Of a stretch of DNA of 64,000 nt, positions 39,121 to 48,699 are shown in pieces. The translations under genes and the position numbers were made by a program. The stretch comes from Sternotherus odoratus (lineage: Eukaryota > Chordata > Testudines > Kinosternidae), in the NCBI GenBank assembly GCA_032164245.1, contig JAVMKO010000001.1, positions 166,213,434 to 166,277,433 on the forward strand. Reading direction: 5' to 3'. A model generated the notes under the pieces. It was not told the DNA's origin. It ran no database searches and saw only the letters and a program-made list of their open reading frames with translations. Position 1 is the first letter of the stretch. Each line of letters opens with the position of its first letter.

Positions 39121-42100
39121 CAACATAGAAAATAACTGAGCATTATACGCAGAATTGTTTTGTTTTTCTCTAAGAGGTCACCACTTCCCCTCCCCACCCC
39201 CAAAAAAAATTCTTTGCGTAACTCCTATTAATCTTAATTTTACCTTTTCAAGCCATTGATATTGCTGATCCTCAGCCACATAGCAATTGCACTGGCACAA
39301 CAAAACCTGAAAACACAAAATTGTAAACAAGCGATTCAGACAACTCAGTTACAGTCCCTTTCTGTCTTGTATTAAAAAGACAATGACTACCTGGACAGGG
39401 TATTAACTACACTCTCACGATATACTACTACCACTTCAATGAGGATTTTCCATCTGCAACTGGTATGAAGCACTCCATCTTGCCAGGAATCTTCCTTGTA
39501 CTGCACATGAAGGGCCAGATATTCATCCGGTGTATGTCAATGTAGCTTTATTATACCAGTTTGTGCCAACTGAGAATCTGGCCCAAAGTCTTCACAGAGA
39601 ACACCTATCAGCACCAGACTTTGAGGGTGGTAATTACCGCTTGGAGGTAGCCTTGAATGCCATAATTTAGTATAGCTGTGTGGCAGAATTCAGTACCCTA
39701 AACTTCCTGAAATGCAGCTCATATCTCAGCAACCTCATCAAGTGATCTGTCAAATCAATTTTTTTGATGTGGTAAGCCAAGAACACTGCAACCTTACTGG
39801 TTTCCTTTTCTGAAAGGGACTTACTCTTAGGGCTTGTCCTCACGGGGGTGGGGGAAGGGGAGAGAGAGAGAGAGAGAGAGAAGACATGCAACCTGCCGTC
39901 CCCACGGCGGTGCGCTCCCCTGTTGACTCCAGCTTGCGCCTCCCGGCAAGCTGGACTTCCGGAGTCGACAGGGGAGCTGCAGGCGATCAATTTATCACGT
40001 CTTAACAAGATGTGATAAATTGATCGCCAGAAGATCGATCCCGCACCGCGGGAGTGAAGACGAGCCCTAAGTCTCTTTCTCAACAGAAAATCAGATAGGG
40101 AGAGAGAATCTTTTTTAAATACATACATATTATGCCACTTACTGTTGGATCAGATATTAATTTGTAGAACAAACAGAAAGCATCTGTTGGAAGAACACTT
40201 ATTGTATTTGATGTTCTGCACCACTCATTCCACAATTTGACCGATCCAACTGCTTCCCAGCATCCAGAATTCAGAACAAAAGAGGACAGGAAAGCTGTGA
40301 ACAACATCAATATTGGTTTACATAGTAATATCAGGTATGTGAGATATTTCCACTAAAACAAAAATCACTCTTCTATACAAAACCTCCTAAACTGGATTAC
40401 TAGTTTGCTTATGGTTGAGGCTTTTGGGGAGGGGGAGGAGGGGGAATTATCATAAATTACATTAAGCTAATGGTTGCAAAAAACCCCACAAACTCTAGCA
40501 CCCTTTCACCTGGAAAGATCAAGAATTACAGTAATCAAATATTAATGTCATTTTTAAACAAATCAGTTAACAGTAATAAAATATACGTTATGTATATTCT
40601 AAATACTTTGTGTCATATGAAAATTTTGTTTCTCTCATCAGATACTACAAAATAAACAAAAAAAGTTGACTCTTATTTATCATTGAGGCAACAGACACTG
40701 TCTACTGTGACAAGTTCCTGTACTGATCCTGGCCCGTTGCCTCCCTATTTTCCTTAAGCCCTCATGAGATCTTTGGTAGTAGTCCAGATGGCAAAGAGAA
40801 CCATCTCCCTTCAAAATCAGTATCAAATCTACTGCATTCATTAATTGGTTGAAACTCCATGATATGTTCAGCATCTTTTCCCTTTCGGACTCATCTCTCA
40901 TGATTAGACACTCAAACTGAACACACTAGTATACAGCTATTTCCACCAGCCCAGGGAATGAGTGCTAGTCATCTCAAAAACACACCTTCCACATGGCAAT
41001 ATAAGCCTCAGTCACAGTGACCATGATGCAATTTGCAATTCTGAAACAAATCAAACCCAAGTAGTATAAATAGCAGGAGCGCATATTCAAATAATACTTG
41101 CACTTTTGCCTTAATAAGTGAAGCAACTTTTGTTATCTTGTTAATCCACATTATCATGGCTTTGGTACTAGCTTCTTCCTCAGTACCAAGACTCAGATAA
41201 AGGCTCTGCTTGCTTTTGCCAAGTGAATCAGGAAGTGATCAAAAGTAGGGCTTGAAGAATTTACCAGACACCACCTAGCCAGAGCCTAAGCATATTAATC
41301 AGAAACCAATATTAAGAGAGGAAGAAGAGTGGCCCCTTACAAGTAAATTCCTACCCTACGCTGCTCAATGCTTTAATCTCTGAGGCTTTGTTTAAACTAG
41401 GATTTAAAGAGATTTCAGATCACATCAGAGCATTGAAGCATAAGCTTTCGTGGGCTAATATCCACTTCATCGGATGCATCGTGGGTATTAGCCCATGAAA
41501 GCTTATGCTTTAATACTTTAGTTCTGGGGTTCTCAAACTGGGAGCCGTGACTCCCTCAGGGGGTCGCCGGCTGCCTCCCGAGGGGTCGCAAGCTTCTGGC
41601 ACTGCTGAAAAGCTGCCGAATAAATTACTTCTACATTCGGCGGACACACAAGGGTCCGCGGAGCAGTAAAGGAAAGATGGGTCGCGGCAGGGGAAGTTTG
41701 AGAACCGCCGCTTTAGTTAATCTTTAAGGGGCCACGGGACTCTCTGTCACTTCTGCAATTCCATACTAAAACGGCTACTGCTCGGATTCTTCAGATCATA
41801 TCAGCTAGCTCAAACTAACAAACGCCTTCAAAAGTTCTACTTAAAACAAAGCAAGCTGTACATTAGCACATGCTAAGCAGGTCAAGCTAAAACCATAGGG
41901 GAACCAAAAAGCCCAGGCTATATCTTGACCAGCTTAGCAAGTGCTAAAGTACAACTTGCCTTGTCTTAACTAGTTCTAGAACAGGGGTGAGCAAACTACG
42001 GGCCGTGGGCCACATCTGACCCACGAGCCCACCTGACCAGTCCCTGAGCTCCCAGCTGGGAAGGCTCCCCCACCCCCTGCCTTCCCCAGAGCTTTAGCAT

Positions 42101-45100
42101 GCAGCACGGGCAGTGCTCGGGGGGTGGGGGGGGCAGGGCTGTGAGCTCTTGCGTGGCAGTGTGTCTGGCTCACAGAGCCAGACACGCTGGACTGAGCAGT
42201 CTGGTAAGGGGGTGGGAGCCAGGGGGTTGGGTAAGGGGCAGGGAATCCCAGCGGGCAGTCAGGGGACAGGGAGAGGTTGGAAGGGGTGGAGGTTCTAGGG
42301 GGGGAGGGGAGAGAGATAGTCGGGGGACTGGGAGGGTTGGAGAGGGCATGGGAGCTCATATCGGGCTGCTGGTCCACCCTGGTTCCAAGCCCCCACCACT
42401 AGCTCCAACAGCCTGCTCTTTCTGCAAGCAGTGGACAAAGCAGGTGGCTGCCAAACAACATTACAAGGGAGCATTGCACAACTCTAAACAGGCATGTTCT
42501 CTAGTAACAAGGAAACAAAGTTAAACGGAGGATGTTAAGGGAGGAGTTACTCTATCTCTGCTACTCTATTCCTCCCAAAATAGATTCTTTACATTCCACT
42601 GTAACAAGCTTCAGTGACTGCCTTTGCTCCTACTCTTAACTTCTGAGTGGCAGACAGAAATTATCATGAGCGATGAAGTCATTTTTATAGTATGATTTGC
42701 ATTTTTAAAGAAGTCTCAGATAACCACATGGGATTGATACTTATTTTAAAAGGTATTTTTAAATACTACCTTCTGCAGGTATCGAAAGAAATAAAATAAA
42801 GACACTTTCAGTATGGCAAAGCAATGTACAGCTGCAGAAATATTGGTGCTGTCTGTCTAAAGACTCATCATTACCTCAGTTTATATTTGGAAACTTCTCT
42901 TCACCAACATCAAGTCTAAAAGTTTATCTCCTGAACGAAAAACAGAGGATGGTCAGAATGCCTCCTACGGTAGCACTGCAATTCTCTACCCATTCTGCCA
43001 GGCACCCAGATTGCAGCTACCCTTTGCATAAAAGGGAGCTTTAATAGTCGTGGTGAGACCCAAAGCAAAATCAAACATGTCTTCAAGTAGAAAAAGCACT
43101 ATTTTAGCAGACACACCTTCCCCATGTTCCTACTTGTTACTGCTCAGTATTCAAAAGTTACAATGGGAGCAGGGCAAAACAATTGTATAGAATTTCAAAA
43201 GGTTTTTTGTCAGTCTGGACCACTTACCTACAGCGTTATGTCCTATCCCCAATATAAACTTAGAACAAGGAAACTGCTCATCTGTAAAGCTTCCAGTAGA
43301 TGCACTTAACTTTGAACTCCAAAGGATGTGGACCTCCCTAGCATAAATTTAAAAAAAAAAAAAAAAAAAGTTAAATGCAAACAAAAACAAACAGTGGATG
43401 AGAGCACTGGTTGTGCAATAAGGCAAGATCTATCTACCTCTCTGTATTATGTGGAAAGACAATAAAAAAAAAAAAAAGTTCTTGTGAGAATCATCCTGTG
43501 TTACACAAAGGAAGAAATACGAACCAAAATGGGAAAAACACAGGTTAAAGACTATTTAGATAAGTTAGCTGTATTCAAATAAGAAGAATCTGATTAAATT
43601 CACATTTGGGCATATAAGTAACTAGCTAGAGTAATTTCGGAATCTTTACGGAGGAGAGGTGAAGTTCCAGACAACTGGAGAAGAGCAAACATAAGACTGA
43701 GTTCTAAGAACGGGAACAAAGGACTGAGGGTTCTTCTTCACACAGCGCACAGTCAACCTGTGGAACTCCTTACCTGAGGAGGCTGTGAAGGCTAGGACTA
43801 TAACAGGGTTTAAAAGAGAGCTGGATAAATTCATGGAGGCTAAGTCCATAAATGGCTATTAGCCGGGATGGGTAATGAATGGTGTCCCTAGCCTCTGTCT
43901 GTCAGAGGGGGGTGATGGATGGCAGGAGAGAGATCGCTCGATCATACCTGTTAGGTTCACTCACTCCGGGGCACCTGGCATTGGCCACTGTCGGTAGACA
44001 GGATGCTGGGCTAGATGGACCTTTGGTCTGACCCAGTATGGCCGTTCTTATGTTCTTATGAATAACAGACCTAACGTTAACAAATTATTAACTAATCAAA
44101 TGGTAAGCATCTAGAAGGTAATAGGGTTGTAGGTAATCTTCAACATAGATTTCCCTAGAACAAATCATGTCAAGCCAACCTAGTAAGGCTTTTGACACAG
44201 TACCACATGACATTCTCATATGAAAACTGGGAAAATGTCTAGAAAAAATTACTATAAAATAGGTGCAAAGGTGGTTGAAAGACCATAATCTATAATCAAT
44301 GGCTCACATTCAAACTGGAGAGATGTATATAGTGGAGTCCCACAGGGGTCCATTCTGGGTCCAGTACTATTCAATATTTTATTAATTTATGGAAAATGGA
44401 AGGCATGCTAATAACCTCTGCAAATGTCACCTGACTGGGAGGGACTGCAAGTACTTTGAAGGACAAGATTAGAATTCAGAACAACCTCAACAAATTGGAG
44501 AACTACTTTGAAATCAACAAAATTGATTAAAGATCAATGCAAAATTGAAAAGAATTGGCTGGGCAATAGTACTGCTGAAAAGTCTGTGGGTTATAATGGA
44601 TCACAAATTGAATACAAGTCAACAAAGTGATGCAGTTGTGAAAAAGGCCACTATCATTCTGGGATGTATTAACAGGTATGTCAGAGATATAACACAGGAA
44701 GTCTCGTCCTGCTTTATTTGGCACTGGGGAGTCCTCCGCTGAAGGTGTGGGTTCGGTTCCAGGCATAGTAGACAAACTGGAGAGAGTCCAGAGTAAAAAC
44801 ATTAAAATGATCAAGTTTAGAAAATTAAAAGGTTAAAAAACAAAAACAAAACCTAGGCATGTTTTAGTCTTGATCAAAGCAGCCGGAGGGGTCTTAGGAG
44901 ATTTGATCGCCTTCAGACCCGGTAAGGGCTGTTACAAAGCTGTTGCCTTGGTGGGGCGGGCGATGAAAGTGATTCTCTGACTCTACAGCAAAGGAGATTT
45001 AGGTTCCACAGTAGGAAAAATCTCCCAGCTAGAAGGAGAGTTAAGCTCTGATCCAGGGATCCTGTGGAAAACCCACCACGCTCCAACCTGTGCTTAACCC

Positions 45101-45524
45101 CCCCCCCCCCCCCCAACACCTGCCTCGGCGCCGGGGGCTGGATGAGATGACCCCGCGGACCCCTGCCCAGCCCCCCGGAGAGACAGGAGGGGAGGAAAAT
45201 AAGCTCAGCGCAGAAATTGAGCAGCTGAGACCCCCCCGCCCGGCCGGGACAGAGACACCCCCCCCCTCCCCGGCGGTGTTTTATCAAAGCTACGCGGCTC
45301 TCAGACCCGATCCCGGGTTTTCACCACAAACAGCGTCCGAGCGGCGCTGGGGGTCGGTCCCCCGCCCCGGCTCCCCCCCGCCCCCGCCACCTTTTCTCCT
45401 CCAGCTCCAGGCGGATCTCGCGGTCTTCGGGTGTCTCCTCGCGCGCCGCCGCCTCCTCGTCGTCGTCCTCGTCCACCCCGGCCCGGGATGGCGCCGCCAC
45501 CACCTCCCCGAAGAACGTCGCCAT
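31098..45524 (-). CDS. PSMG1: Proteasome assembly chaperone 1, seven-exon gene
   Basis: Coding exons on the minus strand: 45391-45524, 43228-43337, 40143-40294, 39244-39306, 34154-34352, 33405-33541 and 31098-31172. They sum to 870 nt, 289 residues plus TAA, against 288 in human PSMG1. All introns are GT-AG and the phases (2,1,0,0,1,0) join in frame. The product pairs with PSMG2 (PAC1-PAC2) and guides assembly of the 20S proteasome alpha ring, blocking its off-pathway dimerisation. Family words visible: MATFFGEVV at the N-terminus, [71 protein letters not shown] and a C-terminal NNIYT. The last three residues fit the HbYX-type tail that docks into the alpha ring. No stop or frameshift interrupts the exons, so it is probably functional. 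Confidence 0.97.
31289..32266. mobile_element. Non-autonomous Tc1/mariner-like element, copy B
   Basis: Begins CAGTAACTCCTTGC and ends AAGTAAGGAGTTACCA, flanked by TA (31287-31288 and 32267-32268), inside PSMG1 intron 6. It is homologous along its length to copy A at 19591-20516, including AAACAATGTTAAGCGAATCC and CTACCAGGCAGCACAAATGG. The 978-bp body has no transposase. Confidence 0.78.
33405..33541 (-). CDS. PSMG1: PSMG1 coding exon 6
   Basis: Acceptor ATATTTAG|TTCTGAG, donor GTCAAG|GTAAAT. Encodes (V)[39 protein letters not shown] and LKSLVK, matching the human LSYCQVWKIPAILYLCYTD region. Leaves phase 0. Confidence 0.96.
33650..33830 (-). mobile_element. CR1 LINE fragment in PSMG1 intron 5
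   Basis: A short diverged CR1 3' piece on the minus strand. CATCTTGGCTAATAGCCATT, GTGTGTTGTGTGAAGAAGTA and GCTAATTTCATTGGGTGACT align with the CR1 3' region seen at 9541-9710. It lies 109 bp past the start of the intron. Confidence 0.75.
34154..34352 (-). CDS. PSMG1: PSMG1 coding exon 5
   Basis: Acceptor TTTTCATTCCAG|GTTTTTG, donor GCTGCTG|GTATTA. Encodes [40 protein letters not shown] and [20 protein letters not shown], then HGLPAA. This is the longest exon and the most conserved part of the gene. Confidence 0.96.
34935..36480. mobile_element. Fold-back hAT element with two inverted transposase 3' ends
   Basis: The ends are TAGGACTGTAAAGCAATT and AATTAACAGCCCTA, with a perfect 8-bp target duplication ATAGGAAT (34927-34934 and 36481-36488). 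Minus-strand frames at 35259-35740 keep the C-terminal part of a hAT transposase: [29 protein letters not shown] and [18 protein letters not shown], i.e. the hAT dimerisation region, split by a frameshift. On the plus strand at about 35990-36075 the same region appears again ([20 protein letters not shown]), reading toward the right end. Both ends therefore derive from the transposon's 3' end, in inverted orientation. It sits in PSMG1 intron 4. Confidence 0.8.
36911..37150. repeat. 40-bp minisatellite array
   Basis: The unit starts CGGCGGGCGTTGGGGGGAGG and ends CCGGGCTGGGAGCCGTTTGC. It recurs without visible change at 36921, 36961, 37001, 37041 and 37081, and in part at 37121. A diverged unit precedes it near 36851-36910. 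Near-identity of the units implies recent expansion or gene conversion. Confidence 0.92.
37177..37420. repeat. 32-34-bp G-rich minisatellite array
   Basis: Eight copies of a unit built of AAGGAGAGCGCGGCGGCGGT followed by G/GC-rich sequence with a run of 8-11 G. Copies differ mainly in G-run length and one GGTGG/GGTGA change. The G runs could support G-quadruplex folding. Confidence 0.9.
39085..39117. repeat. (GT)n followed by poly-G
   Basis: A short GT tract at about 39085-39100 runs directly into about 18 G, in PSMG1 intron 4 some 130 bp downstream of exon 4. It is a simple repeat likely to vary in length. Confidence 0.85.
39244..39306 (-). CDS. PSMG1: PSMG1 coding exon 4
   Basis: A 63-nt exon, phase 0 at both ends. 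Acceptor TGTTTTCAG|GTTTTG, donor GAAAAG|GTAAAA. Encodes [20 protein letters not shown] and a final K, almost identical to the human segment. Confidence 0.95.
39830..40067. mobile_element. Self-folding MITE in PSMG1 intron 3
   Basis: The ends GGGCTTGTCCTCAC and GTGAAGACGAGCCC are imperfect inverted termini. TA flanks both sides (39828-39829, 40068-40069), though TTA/TAA of the Harbinger type is an alternative reading. Inside are nested stems: GGCGATCAATTTATCAC (39982-39998) with its exact complement at 40012-40028, and CTCCCCTGTTGACTCC (39915-39930) with 39961-39976, one mismatch. It also holds a (GA)n tract. No coding capacity. It lies 76 bp from exon 3. Confidence 0.7.
40143..40294 (-). CDS. 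PSMG1: PSMG1 coding exon 3
   Basis: Acceptor TTGTTCACAG|CTTTCC, donor CCAACA|GTAAGT. Encodes (A)[29 protein letters not shown] and [13 protein letters not shown], matching the human AFLSSFVMNSG...KLWNEWCRT...AFCVFY order. Phase in 1, phase out 0. Confidence 0.95.
41436..41510. repeat. Inverted Penelope-tail hairpin
   Basis: A 30-bp arm (41436-41465) is the reverse complement, with two mismatches, of 41481-41510, around a 15-nt loop. The arms carry the Penelope tail phrase GCCCATGAAAGCTTATGC. The tail continues after the adjoining hAT insertion with TTAATCTTTAAGGGGCCACG. Confidence 0.8.
41524..41710. mobile_element. 187-bp hAT MITE inside the Penelope tail
   Basis: The ends are CTGGGGTTCTCAAACTGGG and AGTTTGAGAACCGCCG. 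The perfect 8-bp duplication CTTTAGTT occupies 41516-41523 and 41711-41718. It splits a Penelope tail, so it inserted later. It belongs to the widespread GGTTCTCAAAC group of vertebrate hAT MITEs and lies in PSMG1 intron 2. Confidence 0.92.
41982..42552. mobile_element. Chimera of hAT left end and mariner-like right end
   Basis: The left end CAGGGGTGAGCAAACTACGG is a hAT terminus like those at 48281 and 53973. From about 42360 the sequence (CCACCCTGGTTCCAAGCCCC, GCATTGCACAACTCTAAACA, GGGAGGAGTTACTC, then TA) is instead the right half of the mariner-like family seen at 20330-20516 and 32080-32266. The hAT right end and the mariner left end are both missing. This indicates a deletion or recombination joining two elements. 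Confidence 0.65.
43228..43337 (-). CDS. PSMG1: PSMG1 coding exon 2
   Basis: Acceptor TTTATGCTAG|GGAGGTC, donor GCTGTAG|GTAAGT. The exon completes the split Arg codon of exon 1 and encodes [10 protein letters not shown], then a variable part, then [14 protein letters not shown], which aligns with the PCSKFIIAIGNNAV region of human PSMG1. At 110 nt it has no long open frame of its own. Confidence 0.92.
43630..44830 (+). mobile_element. Old CR1 LINE, with a younger CR1 nested in it
   Basis: The older copy shows the CR1 RT region on the plus strand: GGAGTCCCACAGGGGTCCAT (GVPQGS), TTCTGGGTCCAGTACTATTC (LGPVLF) and the later GGATGTATTAACAGGTATGT part, all with stops. A younger CR1 3' end occupies about 43705-44061 and closes with GTATGGCCGTTCTTATGTTC plus TTATG. 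It interrupts the older one. The whole set lies in PSMG1 intron 1. Confidence 0.8.
45098..45114. repeat. C17 homopolymer
   Basis: A run of 17 C inside the CpG-rich block, in PSMG1 intron 1. Its length is likely to vary and to be error-prone in sequencing. Confidence 0.9.
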
Positions 45525-46080
45525 GGGGCCGCCCGACCTCCACCGGCAACAGGGCCTCGCGCGACAACGCCGACTCGGCTCCCAACCGCTCAGCAGCGCT
45601 GGCCACGCCCCCTTCCCGCGACTGCGCAGGCGCCAACACACCTCAGACGATAGAGCGGCGCGTCGGGGAGGCCCCGCCTCATGGGGTGGAGCCGCTCTAG
45701 CTCCACTGGGCACATCGAGCTGCGGAATGCGCGAGGCGCTCTAGCCACGCAGAACCCCCGCCGCCAGCTAGAGAGTAACCGCTCGGCGCGAGCCCCGACG
45801 CTGCTTTGTAGAAAGTCCTCCGAATTGCTGTCTCGTGCCGGCCTGGGGGCGGTGTCAGAGTGACGTTTATCCCCCCCTCCGCGCCCCACCCACGTCACAG
45901 GGCCCGCCCCGCGCAGTAGCGCTGCGCGTGAACAACAAAGGGGGCAACTCCCTACTGGCGCCTCACAGCCGGCTGAGGCTCGCGCTGCGCGGGAGAGCGC
46001 GCGCAGGGCTGCAGGCCGTGGAGCGCTCCTCCCCCGGGCGTGGCCGTGCTTGAGGCGGGCTGCTCGCCTGTTGGTGCAGG
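45120..46080 (-). promoter_or_regulatory. CpG-rich promoter region of PSMG1
   Basis: About 1 kb of dense CG dinucleotides in an otherwise CpG-poor window, covering PSMG1 exon 1 and roughly 550 bp upstream of its ATG. I see no TATA box just upstream of the exon, as expected for a housekeeping proteasome-assembly gene. The exact transcription start is not visible. A divergent plus-strand transcript is possible, but I found no coding evidence for one. Confidence 0.75.
45391..45524 (-). CDS. PSMG1: PSMG1 coding exon 1
   Basis: Starts at the ATG at 45524-45522 ([16 protein letters not shown]), followed by an acidic stretch [10 protein letters not shown] and [15 protein letters not shown]. The frame stays open upstream, but this Met fits the conserved N-terminus of the family and sits in the context GGCGACC-ATGG on its strand. 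The donor is AAAAG|GTGGCG, weaker than consensus, and leaves phase 2. The exon lies in the CpG-rich block. Confidence 0.93.
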
Positions 46081-46832
46081 GAGCGCACGGGGGCTTTGAC
46101 CAGCTAGCAAGTGGGGGAGGGGGGATAATAGGTACCTGTATAAGACGAACCCCCAACTGTCTGGTCGCCCCGGCAGCACTGTGTGTATAGACGAGCCCTG
46201 AGGCCGGGCTAAGGTCTCTGTAAACTGCGCAGCCGCGCACAGGGAGCCCGGCCAGCTGAGACGTGCCAGGGCGAGGGTTGGGGCATGGATCCTGGAGCTG
46301 CCGCAGGGAGAGCGCGCGCTGCGGGGAGTCCTCGGCCTCCATGCTGTAGCCTCAGAGCACCTTCTGCACCCCCAGCCAGAGCTCTCAGCCCGTGTCCCAT
46401 AACCCAGCCCTGAACCCCTCATCCCAACCCCCTGACATAGCCGTAAACCCTCTTCCACTCCATAAATGTTATATGCACTAAATCGATGTGAAAGTCATGT
46501 GCTACACACCACCTCCATGGCCGTGCGCATAACAAAATTCATTCCACATGCATGTGGGAAAAATTAAAGGGAACAGGGACTGGGGTCTGGGCTTTGGCCC
46601 AGGGTACCTCTTGGACAAAGGAATAGTTTTCACTTAACATAATCTGGTTATTTTAATGGAAACAGCAGCAACTACACTGAGTCTCAGGCTGGGAGGGATG
46701 TATTATGAAAGGGAAAGGAGTTTAGCATTGATTTTGTTTTTTTTAAATACATAGAAAGCACAAAACTCCTACATTAAAACATCACCACCTTTGAGAGGCT
46801 GTCTTTTGAAAGTAAACAAATACTAGCATTAG
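46081..46832. other. PSMG1 upstream flank, nothing recognised
   Basis: GC falls steeply after 46.4 kb. The overlapping ORFs here (up to 250 codons running into the CpG block) have no family motif and reflect GC-rich composition. Confidence 0.4.
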
Positions 46833-46837
46833 GAGGG

Positions 46838-47955
46838 TGTGACAGTGTACCCCATAAAGCTTTATGGGGGGGGGGGGTGCCTGTGAATATATGTATGATG
46901 TTTCAGGAATATGGTTTTGCTAAAAAGTTATATCTCTGTGAAGGTAATAATCCACTGGATCTGTTCATCCTATTTGTATGCATGTGTCTGTGTTGTATTC
47001 AGAGTTATGAATACTGACTATGTGCTTGGTTGGTTGTGTGGACTTTGGAAAACAGCTGAACAGCTTTCTGAGAAAAAAAAACTATTCTCAGTTAAGCCCA
47101 ATTGAGAACCAATCAAGCAAACAATGAACTTTGTAGAAGCCCGTCCACACCCGAGCTTCCTCAGGAATGCGGCCTGACTAGTGGTGAGGGGAGTCTGGTT
47201 CAAACCTACTACTTTGTCCATGTGCTCTGAAGAGCCATGTGGACTCTGGATAAGAAGGAGGGAGGGGCTCTCCACCCAGTGGAGGAAGCATATAAAAACC
47301 TGGGAGAGACCTCTCCATTTTGTTCTGAGCTGGCTCAAGCAACAGCCCTCCACCCCGCAAGGATTCTTGGAAGAAACTGGAACAGAGGACTGTGACTTCA
47401 GGGGGTGTGTGAGTGATAGCTGGACCCAGGCTAACAGGGAGTTTAGCCTGAAAGAAGGAATTCAGAGGGTGAGGTTTTTTTTACTGTAATAGGGTTAGAT
47501 TTGCATGTTTTGTTTATTTTGTTTGGTAATTCACTTTATTCTGTCTGTTACTACTTGGAACCACTTAAATCCTATTTCCTATCTTTATTAAAATCACTTT
47601 TTACTTATTAACCTGGAGTACATGTGGGTACCTGGGGGGGCAAACAGCTGTGCATATCTCTCTATCATAGTTCTAGAGGGCGAACAATCTATGAGTTTGC
47701 CCTGTATAAGCTTTATACAGGGCAAAACAAATTTTATTCAGGGTTTGACCCCATTGGGAGTTGAGCATCTGAGTGCCAGAGGTACGAATACCTCCTGCCG
47801 GTTTCCAGGAAGGCCCACAGCTGTTAGGGGACGTGGCTCAGACCAGGCAGGGTACTGAGGTCCTAAGCTGTTTGGGCAGGAAAACTGAGGCAGGAGTAGC
47901 CTTGGCACATCAGGTGGCAGCTCCTAAGGGGTTTCTGTGATCCCAACCCATCACA
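46838..47955 (+). mobile_element. Solo LTR upstream of PSMG1
   Basis: The 1118-bp LTR begins TGTGACAGTG and ends CCCATCACA, so TGTGA/TCACA are perfect inverted termini. It is flanked by the 5-bp duplication GAGGG (46833-46837 and 47956-47960). TATAAAAA lies at 47291-47298 and ATTAAA at 47587-47592, giving a U3-R-U5 layout on the plus strand. No internal retroviral genes are present. The LTR promoter points away from PSMG1, and its left edge is 1314 bp from the PSMG1 ATG. Confidence 0.88.
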
Positions 47956-48280
47956 GAGGGCTTGTGCAATTTTTATGTGGCCCATTTGTGAGCATATAGT
48001 ATTACTGAAACAAGGCGAGCAAGGTCATATTTTCTATTGGACTAACGGTGGTTGGTAAAAGCAGCTTTCAGGCTTACAAAGAACTATGCTTCCAGTAAGC
48101 CCTCTTGTAGCTGGAAAGCTTGTTTTTTTTCCACCAATAGGAGGTGGTCTAATAAATGATACCTTGTCTCTCTAATACCCTGGGACTGAAATGGGTACAA
48201 TACCACTGCCTATAGTCTCACACTCTTGGTTAGGGCAGTTATAAAGCTAAGTAAAGACCAGCTCTCCTAAGGTCCTACAC

Positions 48281-48691
48281 CAGGGGTAGGCAAACGTTTT
48301 GGCCCGAGGGCCACACTGGGCCCCCCTGCAATTTGTTCCCTGACACACCCCCCCCCTTGAGACCCACCCCAACCACCACTCCCCGGAACCCAACTACCTA
48401 AGCCTGCCCCCCCACCCCCCACCCGCACTTGCTTACTGTGCTCAGCCGGGCCCCAGCCTGGGAGTGCGGCACTGTGCCTGGGGCCCCATCCGAGAAGCAC
48501 GAGGCAGCATGCCCGGTGCCCCGGCCCAGAAGATCGGGGCAGCATGGGTAGGGGACTGGCCCAGCAGCACAGGGCACTGCTGCTTGCCAGGCGCCCTGGG
48601 GCGGGAGCACGGGGCTACTGCCACCACTCCCCCAGCCCGAGCTGGTCGGCGGGGCACATGGGGCCTGTGGACTGTAGTTTGCCCACGCCTG
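48281..48691. mobile_element. Non-autonomous hAT element
   Basis: Begins CAGGGGTAGGCAAACGTTTT and ends AGTTTGCCCACGCCTG. Flanking octamers are TCCTACAC (48273-48280) and TCCTACAT (48692-48699), an 8-bp duplication with one change. The body is GC-rich and has no transposase; overlapping ORFs on both strands are chance frames. Confidence 0.88.
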
Positions 48692-48699
48692 TCCTACAT

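Noticed and set aside
40680..40901. 73-codon minus-strand ORF in PSMG1 intron 2 as a missing exon
   Set aside because: It has no similarity to PSMG1, and the exon 2 to exon 3 phase already joins without it.
42099..42524. 141-codon plus-strand ORF
   Set aside because: It crosses the hAT/mariner chimera junction, so it cannot be an inherited gene.
45590..46342. 250-codon minus-strand ORF upstream of PSMG1
   Set aside because: It is low in complexity, has no family motif, and lies over the CpG-rich promoter where stops are rare. It does not join the PSMG1 frame.
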